Part shown: in pieces, positions 37,441 to 48,639 of the stretch
How positions within the stretch are numbered: position 1 is the first letter of the stretch
How the letters are laid out: each line of letters opens with the position of its first letter
NCBI GenBank assembly: GCA_951799445.1
Contig: OX637290.1
Coordinates: 2,544,501-2,608,500 of the forward strand
Source of the DNA: Pseudisothecium myosuroides
Lineage: Eukaryota; Streptophyta; Bryopsida; Hypnales; Lembophyllaceae
Direction of reading: 5' to 3'
DNA length: 64,000 nt
Notes under the pieces: generated by a model
The model's input: only the letters and a program-made list of their open reading frames with translations
Database searches by the model: none
What the model was told of the DNA's origin: nothing
Translations under genes and position numbers: made by a program

Positions 37441-37734
37441 AAGCACAATTTCTAATTTTGATTAATTTCAAAATGGAATGATTCAAAGCTCTCTATATTT
37501 TTATAAATTAAAAAAATCGATTTCAAATTTTTATTTTTAAAGAAGTTTTTGAGTTGCCCGTTGAGCAATTACATATCACACAATAACTTTTCAACCATAT
37601 AGTCAAAAGTTATGAAATTTGTTGGCCTTAAAGCAAATCTTTGGGCACATGTTGTGTGAAAAGTTCTAATAAATCAAATCAAATTTCCAATTTTAGTTTG
37701 CTACCCAAAATTGCTATGTTGCCAAGAAATGATG

Positions 37735-38540
37735 TTTGATCCTCTAGGGGGGGAACGTTGTTTCCAGTTTTCTATGTACAAGGGACAAAATGGATTTTAG
37801 GCAAGTTCCAATTATTTTAATTTTGGAAAAAAAAATTTAGTTTTTTTTAAATATAAAAATACATTAGCTTTTGGGTAATATAATTTTTATTTCAATTGAT
37901 GCCTAGGAGCAAAAGTTATGTTACAATAAGCCCAAATTTCAACGTAACAAAACAAATCCATAAGGACTTGAAATAAAAAAACATAATTTTTTTCTCATAG
38001 ATTATATTTTTCTACTTGTAAGGCTTTGATTTGTTCCATTTGGTTTTGTGATGTGAAAGTTATAGAGCATCTTGTTTTAGAGGTATTGAGAGCACCTTCT
38101 TTAAAAAAAACATATTTGATTTGTTTTGTGTTCAAATTTCACATTTGAAGGAAAAAAATTCTTTAGTGCTGACTTTGAATCTCACCATTGGGATTAGTGT
38201 GTTTTAATTTCATCTTAGAGCTATTTACAATTTAGTTTTTCCTTCTATCTTGAACCTACTCCTACTTAGTAAATTTTTAAAGAATGAAAATCATGTTAAT
38301 TTTTTTGAATTTTCTTGTAGACTCTTGACTCTATTCTTCACGATAAATATCTCTTAATTGAAATTCTATAATGCAAAATGTTAAAGTTAAAAAGATTGAA
38401 AGTCTTATAATCAAATCACATATGGTGGAAAAAAAATTTCTTTTACTTTGGCTTCAAATATCTTACAAGTTATGCATTCAAACTTTCTAAAATTTCTTCC
38501 AAACATTATCATACTAGTATATTGCAAGATCCTATTTTTA
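37735..38540 (+). mobile_element. TTAA-family element, ends eroded
   Basis: The left end has CCTCTAGGGGGGGAACGTTG followed by GGGACAAAATGG, and the interior carries GAGCAAAAGTTATG and TGTGATGTGAAAGTTATAGA landmarks in family order. Neither terminal TTAA survives clearly. Confidence 0.55.
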
Positions 38541-38598
38541 GATCCTAATATATTCCATGCCGCATTGTAGAAATGTATGATTCAGCCACATTGTTACC

Positions 38599-38963
38599 AT
38601 GGATGGTGCTTTAGATGAGGTTCGAGAAGGGGCACCATGTGACTATGTGATTTCAGGTAGTGTATGTGATTATATGTTGCCCTGTAAAGTCTCTTTTCAA
38701 TAATTTTGTTTTTCCAACTTAGAAAATTGTACACAATCTCATATTTTAAATCATATGTTTTATTGCTTGCAGATATCGTTGTGGGTGACTCTGGACAACA
38801 TTTGAATGATGTCATTGTCATCAATGGTAGTCAGGATGCTAGAGTATGTCATGCTGAGGTGCCAGTGAACATTGGCGAGACTAGCATACAAGGAACACCT
38901 GCTCCCAACTACATTTCGGTGGTGTATGGTGATCGAGACATAGAAAATAGTTTTGTAGTCTAG
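38599..38963 (+). CDS. Small two-exon hypothetical gene
   Basis: Exon 1, 38599-38656, opens with ATG in a good context (ACCATGG) and ends at CAG|GTAGTG. Exon 2, 38773-38963, follows TTGCTTGCAG and ends in TAG. The splice joins in phase and gives 82 residues. The protein is acidic, contains two glycine/asparagine-rich stretches and has no membrane segment or recognised domain. It may be the 3' part of a longer gene or a gene fragment carried by a transposon. The agreement of splice sites and frame is the only support. Confidence 0.35.
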
Positions 38964-40041
38964 TCAATATGACTATGAGTTTTTCTTTTAAAAGACCTTT
39001 TTTTCAATACATATACTCTGTTTGTAGATGATAATCTTCAGTCATGCACTTGAAGTTCAATTTAGCTTTAACTGGCTCAAGTGAGCAAGTGTACAATTTA
39101 AATTGAGAAATTGACATTTGGAATATGATGATCTCTTTTTCCCAACAACTTAATGGTGTTAGAATTTTATCCTTTGGTCTTGAAAGTGGTGGTAGATATT
39201 GATATGAATGTGGTGGTTGGGCTTGATGGGAATGATTTTCCTCCAGTGAGGGTAGGCCACGTGTACATGGATTATTTAGTGGTTCCATTTTAATTGAATT
39301 TGAGTCACTTTTGTCACTATCCATTCAAAAGACAGCCTATCCAGCCAAAAGACAAGCCACAAAGCCGCTTCGGCACAAAGTCACAGATAGGCAAGAAACA
39401 CGATGAAGGAGTTTGTAAGAGGTTTGTACAATCCAACGGAGGAGCTCAATATGGCCCTAGATGGAAAATCGGGCTACCAAAAACCTCGTCCCAATTGTTC
39501 CCTTGAGGCCTGATGGTTTGGCGCCAAAACCATGCCACCTAAGGCGACACGTAGAATGAGTTGTAGTTCCATCTAGCCCCAAGTATAAAGCCCTTGTGCC
39601 GGATTTGAAGAAATCGAGTGATCCTATTGGTTCAAACTTGGAGAGTTCCGGCCAGCCTTCAATCCGGCCCCAAGTATAAACCAAACCTTAATTTTAAAGT
39701 TGTTTTACTGTAGCTAAATATGATTATTTTTTTGAAATAAAATAAAGAAGAGATTATGAAGAAAAATTATAGCAGTTTTTAGCTAGTGCAACTAACTCCT
39801 TAGTTATAGTTATTGCTTTTGGTGAAGTAACCTAATTCTTCCTCTTCTTCAACTTTTACTTTAAATTTTCAAAAAAGTAAAAGTAAATAAAATTACTTAT
39901 AAACAAGGCTCTGGAGAATGAATATACAAGCTTGTTTATAAGATCGTGTAGACATTTGGTATTGTTTCTTATAGCAAATATATTAGATACGCAAGCATTC
40001 ATCTTCAGTTTTATATTATAACAAACAAGATTGGTAGAAAA
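38964..40041. other. No gene recognised
   Basis: A GC-richer patch around 39330-39680 has open frames on both strands with no family motif. The AT-rich part from 39700 directly precedes the Dof-like repeat gene and may hold its promoter. Confidence 0.3.
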
Positions 40042-41343
40042 ATGGCCATGGAATCAAATGAGCATGTCAATATGGATATTAAATGTTCCAGATGAAATCA
40101 ATCAAACGTAAAATTCAAATACAACATCAAAAAAACTCATCAACCTCGCTACAAATGCAAAAATCCTCAAAGTAGAAAATCTCCCCTTTTCAATCCTCGA
40201 ACTCAACATCTAATGGGTTATGCAAAGGTTTTTCCTAAATTATCTGAAGAGTTTATTAATCTTTGCAAACTTTGCCCCAAGTGTAAAGTGGCAGAATATG
40301 TGAGATTTTTGCGTAATAATAACAACAATCCAAAGACACCACGATTTACATGCAGAGAGTGTAGACGTCATTTTTCACTTAAAACATCAATTGCCACTCT
40401 TCTTGGGACAGAAGTGCCTTCTCAAGAAATTCAAGCTCCATCAAAAAATCTCCAGGCAATACCATCTCTATTAAATCAAAACCAAGTTCAAAGTTATATA
40501 AATCAATTCATTTATTCAAATTCAAATTATGATCAAGCATTTACAAGAAATCTTATCCAAGCTCAAGAAGATGCAAGTCAACAATCAAATGAAGATCAAG
40601 AATATCATTCAAATCAAAATTATGCCCCAGCATTTACAAGAAATCTTCTCCAATCTTTAGGAGATACAAGTCAACCATCAAATGAAGATCAAGAATATCA
40701 TTCAAATCAAAATTACACCCCTATGTATACAAGAAATCTTGTCCAAGCTCAAGAAGATGAAAGTCAACCATCAAATGATGATCAAGAATATCATTCAAAT
40801 CAATATTATGCCCAAGCATTTACAAGAAATCTTCTCCAATGTTTAGAAGATACAAGTCAACCATCAAATGAAGATCAAGAATATCATTCAAATCAAAATT
40901 ATGCCCTTGCGTTTACAGGAAATCTTGTCCAAGCTCAAGAAGATGAAAGTCAATCATCAAATGATTACCAAGAATATCGTTCATATCTAAATTATGGCCC
41001 ACCATATATGAGATGTCTTGTCCAAGCTCAAGAAGATGCAAGTCAACCATCAAATGATGACCAAGAATATCAATCAAATCAAAATTACGACCCAACATTT
41101 ATAAGAAATTTTGTCCTAACTCAAGAAGATGAAAGTCAACCATCAAATGATGACCAAGAATATCATTCATATCTAAATTATGGCCCACCATACATGAGAT
41201 GTCTTATCCAAGCTCAAGGAGATCCAATTCAACAATCAAATGGTTATCAAGAATATACTGAATTGTTTGCTAACTACAAAAGAAATCATAATGTGGGGGA
41301 GTCTTTTTCATCAAACCATAATTATTCAATTTCTCTAGTATAA
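40042..41343 (+). pseudogene. Dof-like double zinc-finger protein with eight 31-residue repeats, in-frame TGA
   Basis: An ATG at 40042 (ATGGCCATGG) opens a frame that hits TGA at 40093-40095 and otherwise continues in the same frame to TAA at 41341-41343, 433 codons in all. The part from 40213 is a clean 376-residue open frame. Around the TGA the peptide reads KCSR-stop-NQSNVKFKYN then QPRYKC, which follows the plant Dof finger C-x2-C...KF..YN...QPR.FC, with the TGA at the second Cys. The fourth Cys is also missing (CKNP). A second finger, CPKC-x22-CREC-RRHFS, keeps all four Cys. From 40525 to 41268 a 93-bp unit repeats eight times (consensus NY-x4-FTRNL-x-QAQED-x-SQPSN-x-DQEYHSNQ). The function is probably DNA binding, by inference. 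An alternative is a zinc ribbon of transposase type. Downstream DNA stays partly codon-like with stops. Confidence 0.7.
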
Positions 41344-41763
41344 GGGCATTTAGATCCAAAATACAACAATGCAACTTATTCTAACAATGATTGTTCTACT
41401 TGTTGACTACTAGCATCTAGGTAACTAGTTCCAAAATACAACATTGCAATTTATTATAGCAATATCTTTTCCACTTGTAGACTAGAAGCATCTAGATATC
41501 TAGTCCTTCAACATAAAAATGCAACTTTTTATAACAATAAGTATTCAAATTCACCACGATATATGTATCCAGACCAATGATGCAACAATGCAACTAATGA
41601 TAATAACATCAATAAACAATAAGTCATTGCTATTTTTTTGTTTATCAACAACAATATATGCAACAAAATCTAAATTCAAACCTTGACAACTCATCACAAA
41701 GTTTAGAACTTGTGGTTTGTCAACAGTTATCATGTAGTTATTGTTGTTTCATGGGTTCGCACG
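41344..41763 (+). pseudogene. Decayed 3' extension of the Dof-like repeat gene
   Basis: In the same frame beyond TAA 41341, a second kind of repeat (about 75 bp; PKYNxAxY...STCxLxASRYL) occurs about three times with stops, followed by a Gln/Asn-rich stretch (YQQQYMQQNLNSN) to about 41700. This suggests the ancestral protein was longer. I infer decay from the multiple stops. Confidence 0.4.
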
Positions 41764-42663
41764 TTAACCTCTAAAGGACCTATGAATGGAAATTTTATTT
41801 TTTTCATTGAAATTTTCGCACAAGATGTGCCCAAGGAGTAGCTTCAAGGCCCAACAATTTTCATAACTTTTGACTACATGGTTAAAAGTTATTGCATGAT
41901 ATGTAATTTTCCGCGTTTGGTGGGCAGCCTAGGCAGCTCAAAAAAATTCTTTAAAAATCACTTTTTTTTAAAATAAAAATTTGAAATTGATTTTTTAGAT
42001 TTATATATACATGAAAAGCTTTGAATCATTCCATTTGGATTAATGAAGTGAAAGTTATGAAGAGTTTTAGTTTGTAGGTAGTTATGGAATCTCTACTCTA
42101 AAATAAACTTTTAAGTCCTTTATTTAACTCAATTTTCAATATTTTTGAGAATTTTTTTTTAGGTGTAGTCTTGTAGATTGTTTATTACAACATTACAACC
42201 GTTGGGATTGGCATTTTTCAATTCCATAACAAAAATCTTGACAATTTAGTATTTTGAGTCATTCTCTATCTCTTTCTACTTACTATTTTTTTCCTATATG
42301 TTGTAAAATTTCAAATGATCTGAAATTTTTCAAGCATGTAACCAACTTGCGTTCAAGAATGAAATCAAAGAATAACCACCATTTTGGACATCTTTTCATA
42401 CAAATGTGACTTTGTGAAGGGTAGCTACCGATTTTTGCAAGGACAAAAAAAGGATTTTTGTCAACTCAAATGCTTATATCTTGCAATCTACACGATGGAA
42501 AATTCTGAATTTTTTTTCACATATTCTTAAACTAATGTACTATAAGATCATATGGTTATGTGTGTCCAAAAATATTTTTTTTCTAAAATTTGGTACTTGT
42601 ATTAGAAATGGCAGCTTTGGAGCGGTTTTGGTGAAAACGTAGTAAAAAACATTTAGGGATTAA
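41764..42663 (+). mobile_element. TTAA-family (piggyBac-like) element
   Basis: TTAACCTCTAAAGGACC begins at 41764 and CATTTAGGGAT runs into TTAA at 42660-42663. The interior landmarks are in plus order. The ends have diverged more than in the 44.6 kb copy. It lies just downstream of the Dof-like repeat gene and abuts a TTAA-flanked hairpin. Confidence 0.7.
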
Positions 42664-42807
42664 TATACAATTTGCTGCATCATTACAATGCATTACTTTA
42701 CAATTTATTGCATTGTTACAATGCATTACTTGCAACTGAAAGTAATGCATTGTAACAATGCGATAAATTATAAAGTATTGCATCGCAATGATGCGCTAGA
42801 TTGTATA
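42664..42807. mobile_element. TTAA-flanked hairpin, 144 bp
   Basis: Two arms of about 68 bp pair almost completely around an 8-nt loop near 42735 (GCAACTGA). TTAA lies on both sides (42660-42663, 42808-42811); the left one is shared with the neighbouring element. The arms are built from ATTGCATTGTTACAATGCAT-type sequence. Confidence 0.75.
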
Positions 42808-42890
42808 TTAACGTACGAACCCATGAAACAACAATAACCACATGATTGTTGTTGACAAGTTGTAGGTTCTAAACTTTGTGATGAATGGCT

Positions 42891-44608
42891 ATTACAACAA
42901 CAAAGCCACCAACAATCTTCAAGATCTACATGCCACTCAAGTACATATTTTGCTTCAATCTATTTGAATTTGGCATTTAGGATATTAGAAAAGTAGACTA
43001 GCATTCAAGATGTTTTTTGAGTTTTATGAGTTATTTTTCTTTAATTCCATATTGGCCCAATTTTTCAAGTATAAAGTTGTTTTTTCTTTCTATCTTTTAA
43101 TCTAAATAGAAATTTTGTAGATTTTTTCAAGGGGATTTCCAATGTTTTCAAATTGCAACCGGGTTTTTTTTCCAATTCCATTTGCTAACAATGAATTGAC
43201 CGATGATTCTCCCTGAATATTGAAGTGAACTTTGAGAATGATAGAGGAGATGACTACACAAGCACATAGTAAGAAAAAATGAAAGAGACAAATAAAAAAT
43301 ATTCATAGGGAACCTTATTCTTACACTTGCTCTAAAGGTCTTGTTTAGGGCTTTGAAAAAATATGTATCTTTTATTCATAGTTAAGGCAAACTTCCACTA
43401 AGCTAGAATTGGCCAAACCTTGCATCTTTAGTCATTATATGGACCAAGGCTTTTTCTCTATATATTATATAAAATAGCCATAGTAAAATAAAAAGACATT
43501 AGAAAGTGTTAATATATTAGTATATCAGACTAAAAATTTCCTAAAAATTTGTTGTTAGCAAGAGCAATTAGATTTTAAATTGAACAAAAGTTTTATTTAT
43601 TCTTGATGTTATAATTATTATCAATTAAATTTTGTTATTCCAATAAAAAGCTGAATACTATATTTGATGGTCAATGTTGGTAATTAATTTTTCATAATAA
43701 AAATCCCAAAATTCTATTTCAGATAATTACATTTAATTGTGAATGGTCTCCAAAACTAATACCTAGAGATTCTTTGATAAAATATACAATTTCCATCATG
43801 ACTCTAATATAGTTTTTTAGGCATTGTGAGTTTAAATATTATAATCATAAAAAGCTAGAAAGAATAGAAGTTAATATCTACCATGCAAATGATGAAATTA
43901 TTAGTGGGAAGGAAGTCTTAAGAGATTGGTTCACAAGTCCATATGGTCACCAAGTTGGTCCCCATATAGGCCTCTAGAACTAGCTCTCCTACTCTTGTTT
44001 AGTACCTTAAGGCCTTCTTTTCTACTAGTGAATGAAATCAAAAATTTGGAAGGTTGTATCAAAATGCTAGGACAACAAGTTGAATGTGGAAGTGCCAAAC
44101 TGACCATTGTTACAACAAAAAAAACTACCAATCATTATAGAATTAGCACTCCTTATCCTAAACCAAACTAAGTCAAATTGTCGTTCCATAATGCACCACA
44201 AAAAGAATCAAAATGACAGGAGAAGAATCACAAGGAAAAAACTAGGACAAAAAGGAGTGACCAAGTTCATAGCTACTGGGCAATTTGCTCAAAGACCTTC
44301 TTCAAATCCATCCTTACGGAGATCTTTGCTTACGCCACAAAACCAAAGTCAAACCAAAACCTCTGTCATTAGTTCTAGCTACACCTCATGTTCAAAATTG
44401 GAAGCCAAATTCTATAGCATGGATTCAAATCACAAACACCATCCTGGCAAGCAAGCCTGTTGCGGCCAAAGAAGGCCAGACAATCAAGGAAGCAGGCTAG
44501 CAATAATCAATCAATCCATGACCACCTTCTTCTTTTGAAGAAAAACAAGCCAATTACAACAAAGGTTGGAATTGAAATCGACTTTCGTTCTCATGTCACC
44601 AACAATCA
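42891..44608. other. No gene recognised; one dispersed repeat
   Basis: The part around 43060-43215 is a diverged direct copy of 62270-62400 (AAATAGAAATTTT, AATTGCAAC, TTTTTTTCCAATTCCA). Frames around 43850-44538 have no known motif. Confidence 0.35.
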
Positions 44609-45538
44609 TTAACCCCTAAAGGCCCAAAGTCCCCTCGGGGGACACTTGGGATTTTGGGCAGGCTCGTGCGACCTGAAATTTCGACCTGATTTTTTGAAAC
44701 TTTTTTTGAAGATAGGAAATCATGTTAGCTTTCCAAAAATATAATTTTTTTTTCAATCGGTGCCCGGGAAAAAAAGTTATGCCTCCTGAAGTCAAAAAAG
44801 CAGTTCGCTGGGTAGAAAAAAAAACTTCAAAAAATTGAATTTTTTTTTTTGGATTTTTTTTCTCAAAGATCATGTTTTTGTCTATATTTGAAGCTTTGAT
44901 TCATTCTATTTGGACTTAGAATGAGAAAGTTATGGACAATCTTGTTTTTCGGGCAACCTAAGCGTCTTCTTCAAAAAATAACTTATAAAATTCATTTTTG
45001 AATGCAATTTTCAAAAATTTTCAAATTTTTTTTTTTGAAAAGGTTAAGTTTGTTTGCAAGAACAATCCCACCGTTGGGATTATAGTTTTTTTAATTCCAT
45101 CTAAGAGCTATTGAAGATTTAGTGTTTTGTTCAATTTTGGACCTACTTCTACTTAACAATTTTTTTATATGTGAAAATCAAGTTTTGACATTCTGAAAAA
45201 AATTTCCTTGACTCTCAACTCAAATGTTCAACATAAAAAATTTTAACTTTATGGTGTGTAGTGCAAAAAAAATCCACAAATGGCCGTCAAAGTCATCTGA
45301 AATTGCAATTCAGAGTTCAAAAAAACTTCTTTTTCCAACTTCAAACGCTAATATCTTCCAATCCGTACGGTCAAACTTCATGAAATTTTTACCACATGAT
45401 TTGAGACAAGTGAAGTACAAGATCCTACGGTTAGATTCTAAAAAAAAAGTTTTTTTTGGTTTAGGGAGTGATCGCAGTAGAAATGGCAGTTTTCAGTGGC
45501 TTCGGAGCCAGAAAATGCCTTAAGCCTTTAGGGGTTAA
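44609..45538 (+). mobile_element. TTAA-family (piggyBac-like) element, best complete copy
   Basis: 930 bp, TTAA at 44609-44612 and 45535-45538. Termini are CCCCTAAAGGCCC and GCCTTTAGGGG. It has all family landmarks: TCCCCTCGGGGGACA near the left end, GGTGCCCGGGAAAAAAAGTT, and AGAAATGGCAGTTTTCAGTG near the right end. It has no coding capacity. Confidence 0.85.
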
Positions 45539-45580
45539 GAAAACCCTTGTGCGTTAAAACCAAATGAATTGTGTTAATAC

Positions 45581-45849
45581 CACTATAAGAAACCCCTGTT
45601 TTAGGTGACGAGCCCTAATTTTTTATGACGCATTTTAGGTGATGTCAATGTTGACAATCCAAAAATTTTATGTCAACAAACAAGTACAATGTAACATCAA
45701 TATTGACAATCCAATGTTTTTATGTCAACATTGATGTTACGTTGAACATTTTTGTTGACATAAAAATTTAGATTGTCAACATTGACATCACCTAAAATCC
45801 GTCATAAAAAATTAGGGCTTGTCACTTAAAACGGGTTTTTTTTATAGTG
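45581..45849. mobile_element. CACTA-type hairpin MITE, 269 bp
   Basis: It begins CACTATAAGAAACCCCTG and ends with a near complement, ...TATAGTG. TAC flanks both sides (45578-45580, 45850-45852), the 3-bp duplication expected of CACTA elements. The two halves pair over about 110 bp (AGGTGACGAGCCCTAATTTT, TTTTAGGTGATGTCAATGTT). There is no coding sequence. Confidence 0.88.
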
Positions 45850-46478
45850 TACGGTTCAGAAAATGGTAATATTCCACCAAAAATCATTTTTATGTTGGTG
45901 CCAAGAGAAATCTGCTGGTACAATCTTGATTTTTAACACCCCTCCAGTACACTAATGATGGTAAATAGTGTTGGCAACACTAATTACGAAGCACACCACT
46001 AAATGTCAACAATCACGTTAGTGTTACCAACACTATTGGTAAACATAACACTATTTATCAACTATTAAATACAAAATTTTTACAAGTTTATATTCAGTGT
46101 TACGTATTATTTAATTAAATTGAAATTAAAAAAATTATAAATCTAAATACACTATACAAATGCTTATTCAAATGCATACTCTATAAAATAAAAGAATTTG
46201 TAACCTTTGTAAAGTATCATTCTCTATTTTCAAAATACAAGCAAAAACTCTTGAAAAGGAATTCACTTCACATGATAAGAATGAGAAATAAAATTAGAAA
46301 TAGACTAAGTATACAAACAATTCTTAAGAAAATAGTCATTGACAATATCAAATATGCAAAACACACAATTTGAATTACAAAATGTATCACAAGAACTTCT
46401 AATTGAAGAAAAAACTTACAAAGCTTAATATTTATAAAGAATGCAAAATAACAAAACCAATATCAGAATTGGCCTAAC

Positions 46479-48023
46479 CTATAGAGCAACATTTTGCCCA
46501 TCAAAGTATGGACGATGTTTTGCAACTATTTCTTGAAGATGAGGAAATAATTGACCCAAACTCCAAGAGCCATCAACACCTAATGCCATGCCACAACGGA
46601 TCATGGCTTTTCTCGCATAAGACATATTGTTGCAATCTACTTGCTTGTTGACATCTTCAACACTATCAACAGCCAGTTGAAGAAAAAATCTCTTACTAGG
46701 GTTGGTAAGCTTACCAGACCATTGACCATCTCCACGAGTAGTATTTTGCCAAGCATTGGCTCCAATTAATTCTGTCTTTTTTGCTTCCCAACGTTTAGTC
46801 CAAGCATCTTTTATCTTCGAAATGATAAATGTATCCGCAGGTTGACAGAGATGCGTTGATCAAGGTGACAAATACCTCAAAACTGTTTGCTTTTCAGCCA
46901 AAACGGTCCCCAATCTTGCAGTGATGTTGTGACTTGTACAGTTATCAACCCACACCATTTTAGTTCGTTGTTACACATCAGCTTGAAAAGCCCGAGGTTC
47001 TTCAAAGTATCGAGGAAAAAGTGTTTGATCCATCCAACCTTTTGGTCCTGTTCTATAAGTCACTCCTGGAATGTCATCATTAAGGCCTCTAATGGGATAA
47101 TTACTATCTGCATTAGTAAATATCAGCATAGGAGCTTCTATCATAGCCCGACGTCCTCTAGAGATCCTGACAACCATAGTTATGGAATCTCCACCTGAAA
47201 CTACTTCAGCATATTTGACAGAAGTGTCTCCTTGAAATCCTAAAGTACGACCGTTGTCAATGTTTACAACAAAATGAGTCTCATCAATGTTTTCTATGAG
47301 ATTCTCATCTAACAAGCCAGACTGAAATCCCCTCTGCAGTACACCCAAATGGTATGCCGTTTGCATTTCAATGAAACGCTCTTTTTCTACGCTACATGTC
47401 AATCTACCTCGTTGAGATAATAGAACAATGTTGTGAACATCCATAAATTGTTGCATCCAACTATGATATATTTTGTCTGTGAACAAAATATCATCTTTTG
47501 GATCTCTAGACTATTGTGTGTATATAGAATCTTGAGCCACCAATATGCTGATTGCTAGCTCAATTAGCAAGCCTGATGAGAATTTCACTCCAGTCTTTTT
47601 GAACCGTTCAAATGCATCAAGAAGTTTAGGGTAAAGCCATAGTACCCAATCGGAGCGTTTGTGGCCACATCCGTAAGCAGCCTTTACATGCATGCACTTT
47701 CGAATTCCAACACAACTTCTGCTACAAGAAAGTGCCAAATTGGAGTCTTCATCGTTGTCATTAGAAAATGTATCACGAAGCTTCCACCATCGTGATGCTC
47801 TCATAAGGTTGGCACTTTTCTGTCCTCGAAAGTACTGTGGGAAAGCTCCAACCGTGCGTGAACAAAGGCCTCTAAGACCATTGAGTGACTCATCCTCAAT
47901 CATCCAAGCAATGACAAATTTACGTGTTGCAATAGTAGAAACTTGTTGCAATGCACGTGAAGTGCCAATGTTTGGGTTCAAGTTGTGAAGAGGAGGAGAT
48001 TGTGGGACCGCATTAATATCCAT
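46479..48023 (-). pseudogene. pogo-like DDE transposase, three in-frame stops
   Basis: A single frame of about 515 codons runs from MDINAVPQ (48023; an ATG also at 48062) to TAG at 46479-46481 without frameshift. Stops interrupt at TAG 47511-47513, TAA 46971-46973 and TGA 46860-46862. The DDE residues are visible in context: 'ENIDETHFV' (first D), 'VDNCTSHN' (second D) and 'HLCQPADTFIISKIKDAW' (third). 'LGFQGDTSVKYAEVVSGGDS' and 'YRTGPKGWMDQ' lie between the first two. I associate this architecture with DDE_1 transposases abundant in oomycete genomes. All three stops arise by simple substitutions, so inactivation looks recent. No separate CENP-B-type helix-turn-helix is obvious in the N-terminal part. 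Confidence 0.85.
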
Positions 48024-48084
48024 GGCACTAGAAGAAGAAAAATCCTGGAAAATAAAATACAAATCAAAATCAAATATTACAAAT

Positions 48085-48425
48085 AAAACTCATATGTATA
48101 GAAAGAGTGGTGCAATAAACCCTAAACCCTAAAATTCTAAATCCTGAAAAATAAAATGCAAAACAAATTGAAATTTTCCAAAATAAAATTCATATGTACA
48201 GGAAGAATGGTGCAAAAAATGTAAACCCTAAAATTCTAAATCTCCATCAAATTTTACAAATAAAACTCATATGTATAGGAAGAATGGTGCAATAAATCCT
48301 AAATCCTAAAATTATAAATCTTAAAAAATAAAATGCAGAACAAATTCAAATTTTCCAAAATAAAACTCATATATATAGGAAGAGTGGTGCAAACAATGTA
48401 AATTCTAAAATTCTAAATCTCCATG
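48085..48425. repeat. Tandem repeat, about 85/170 bp
   Basis: Four similar units alternate. Each contains AAAACTCATATGTATAGGAA-like sequence, a GTGGTGCAA variant and CCTAAAATTCTAAATC. Units 1 and 3, and units 2 and 4, resemble each other most, giving a higher-order period of about 170 bp. It lies in the 5' part of the pogo-like transposon. Confidence 0.75.
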
Positions 48426-48639
48426 TTCAATGATTTGCTTATGAATTTAGAAGATTATAAAGTTCAAAGAATATAGTGAAATTTAAGGTAGAAGAAGATA
48501 AGAAATATCAAACTCAAAAACATATGTTCCAAAGCAACAAAAATTCACCTGGCTTATAGACTTGGAGTAGAAAGAGCCAAGTAGCCGCAACCAGTCTAGC
48601 AGGTGGGGATGCCAAGAGGGTAGGCAAGGACGCGAAGAG

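Larger units (their letters stand above)
41689..42890. repeat. Outer inverted repeat around the two TTAA elements
   Basis: About 75 bp at 41689-41763 is repeated, inverted and about 85 percent alike, at 42812-42890. Shared landmarks include CATCACAAAGTTTAGAAC and TTATTGTTGTTTCATGGGTT. The two TTAA elements lie between the arms. Confidence 0.7.

Noticed and set aside
40093..40095. The TGA could encode selenocysteine in place of Cys.
   Set aside because: Land plants are generally held to lack the selenocysteine insertion machinery, no SECIS-like element was identified downstream, and another Cys of the same finger is also missing, which fits decay better.
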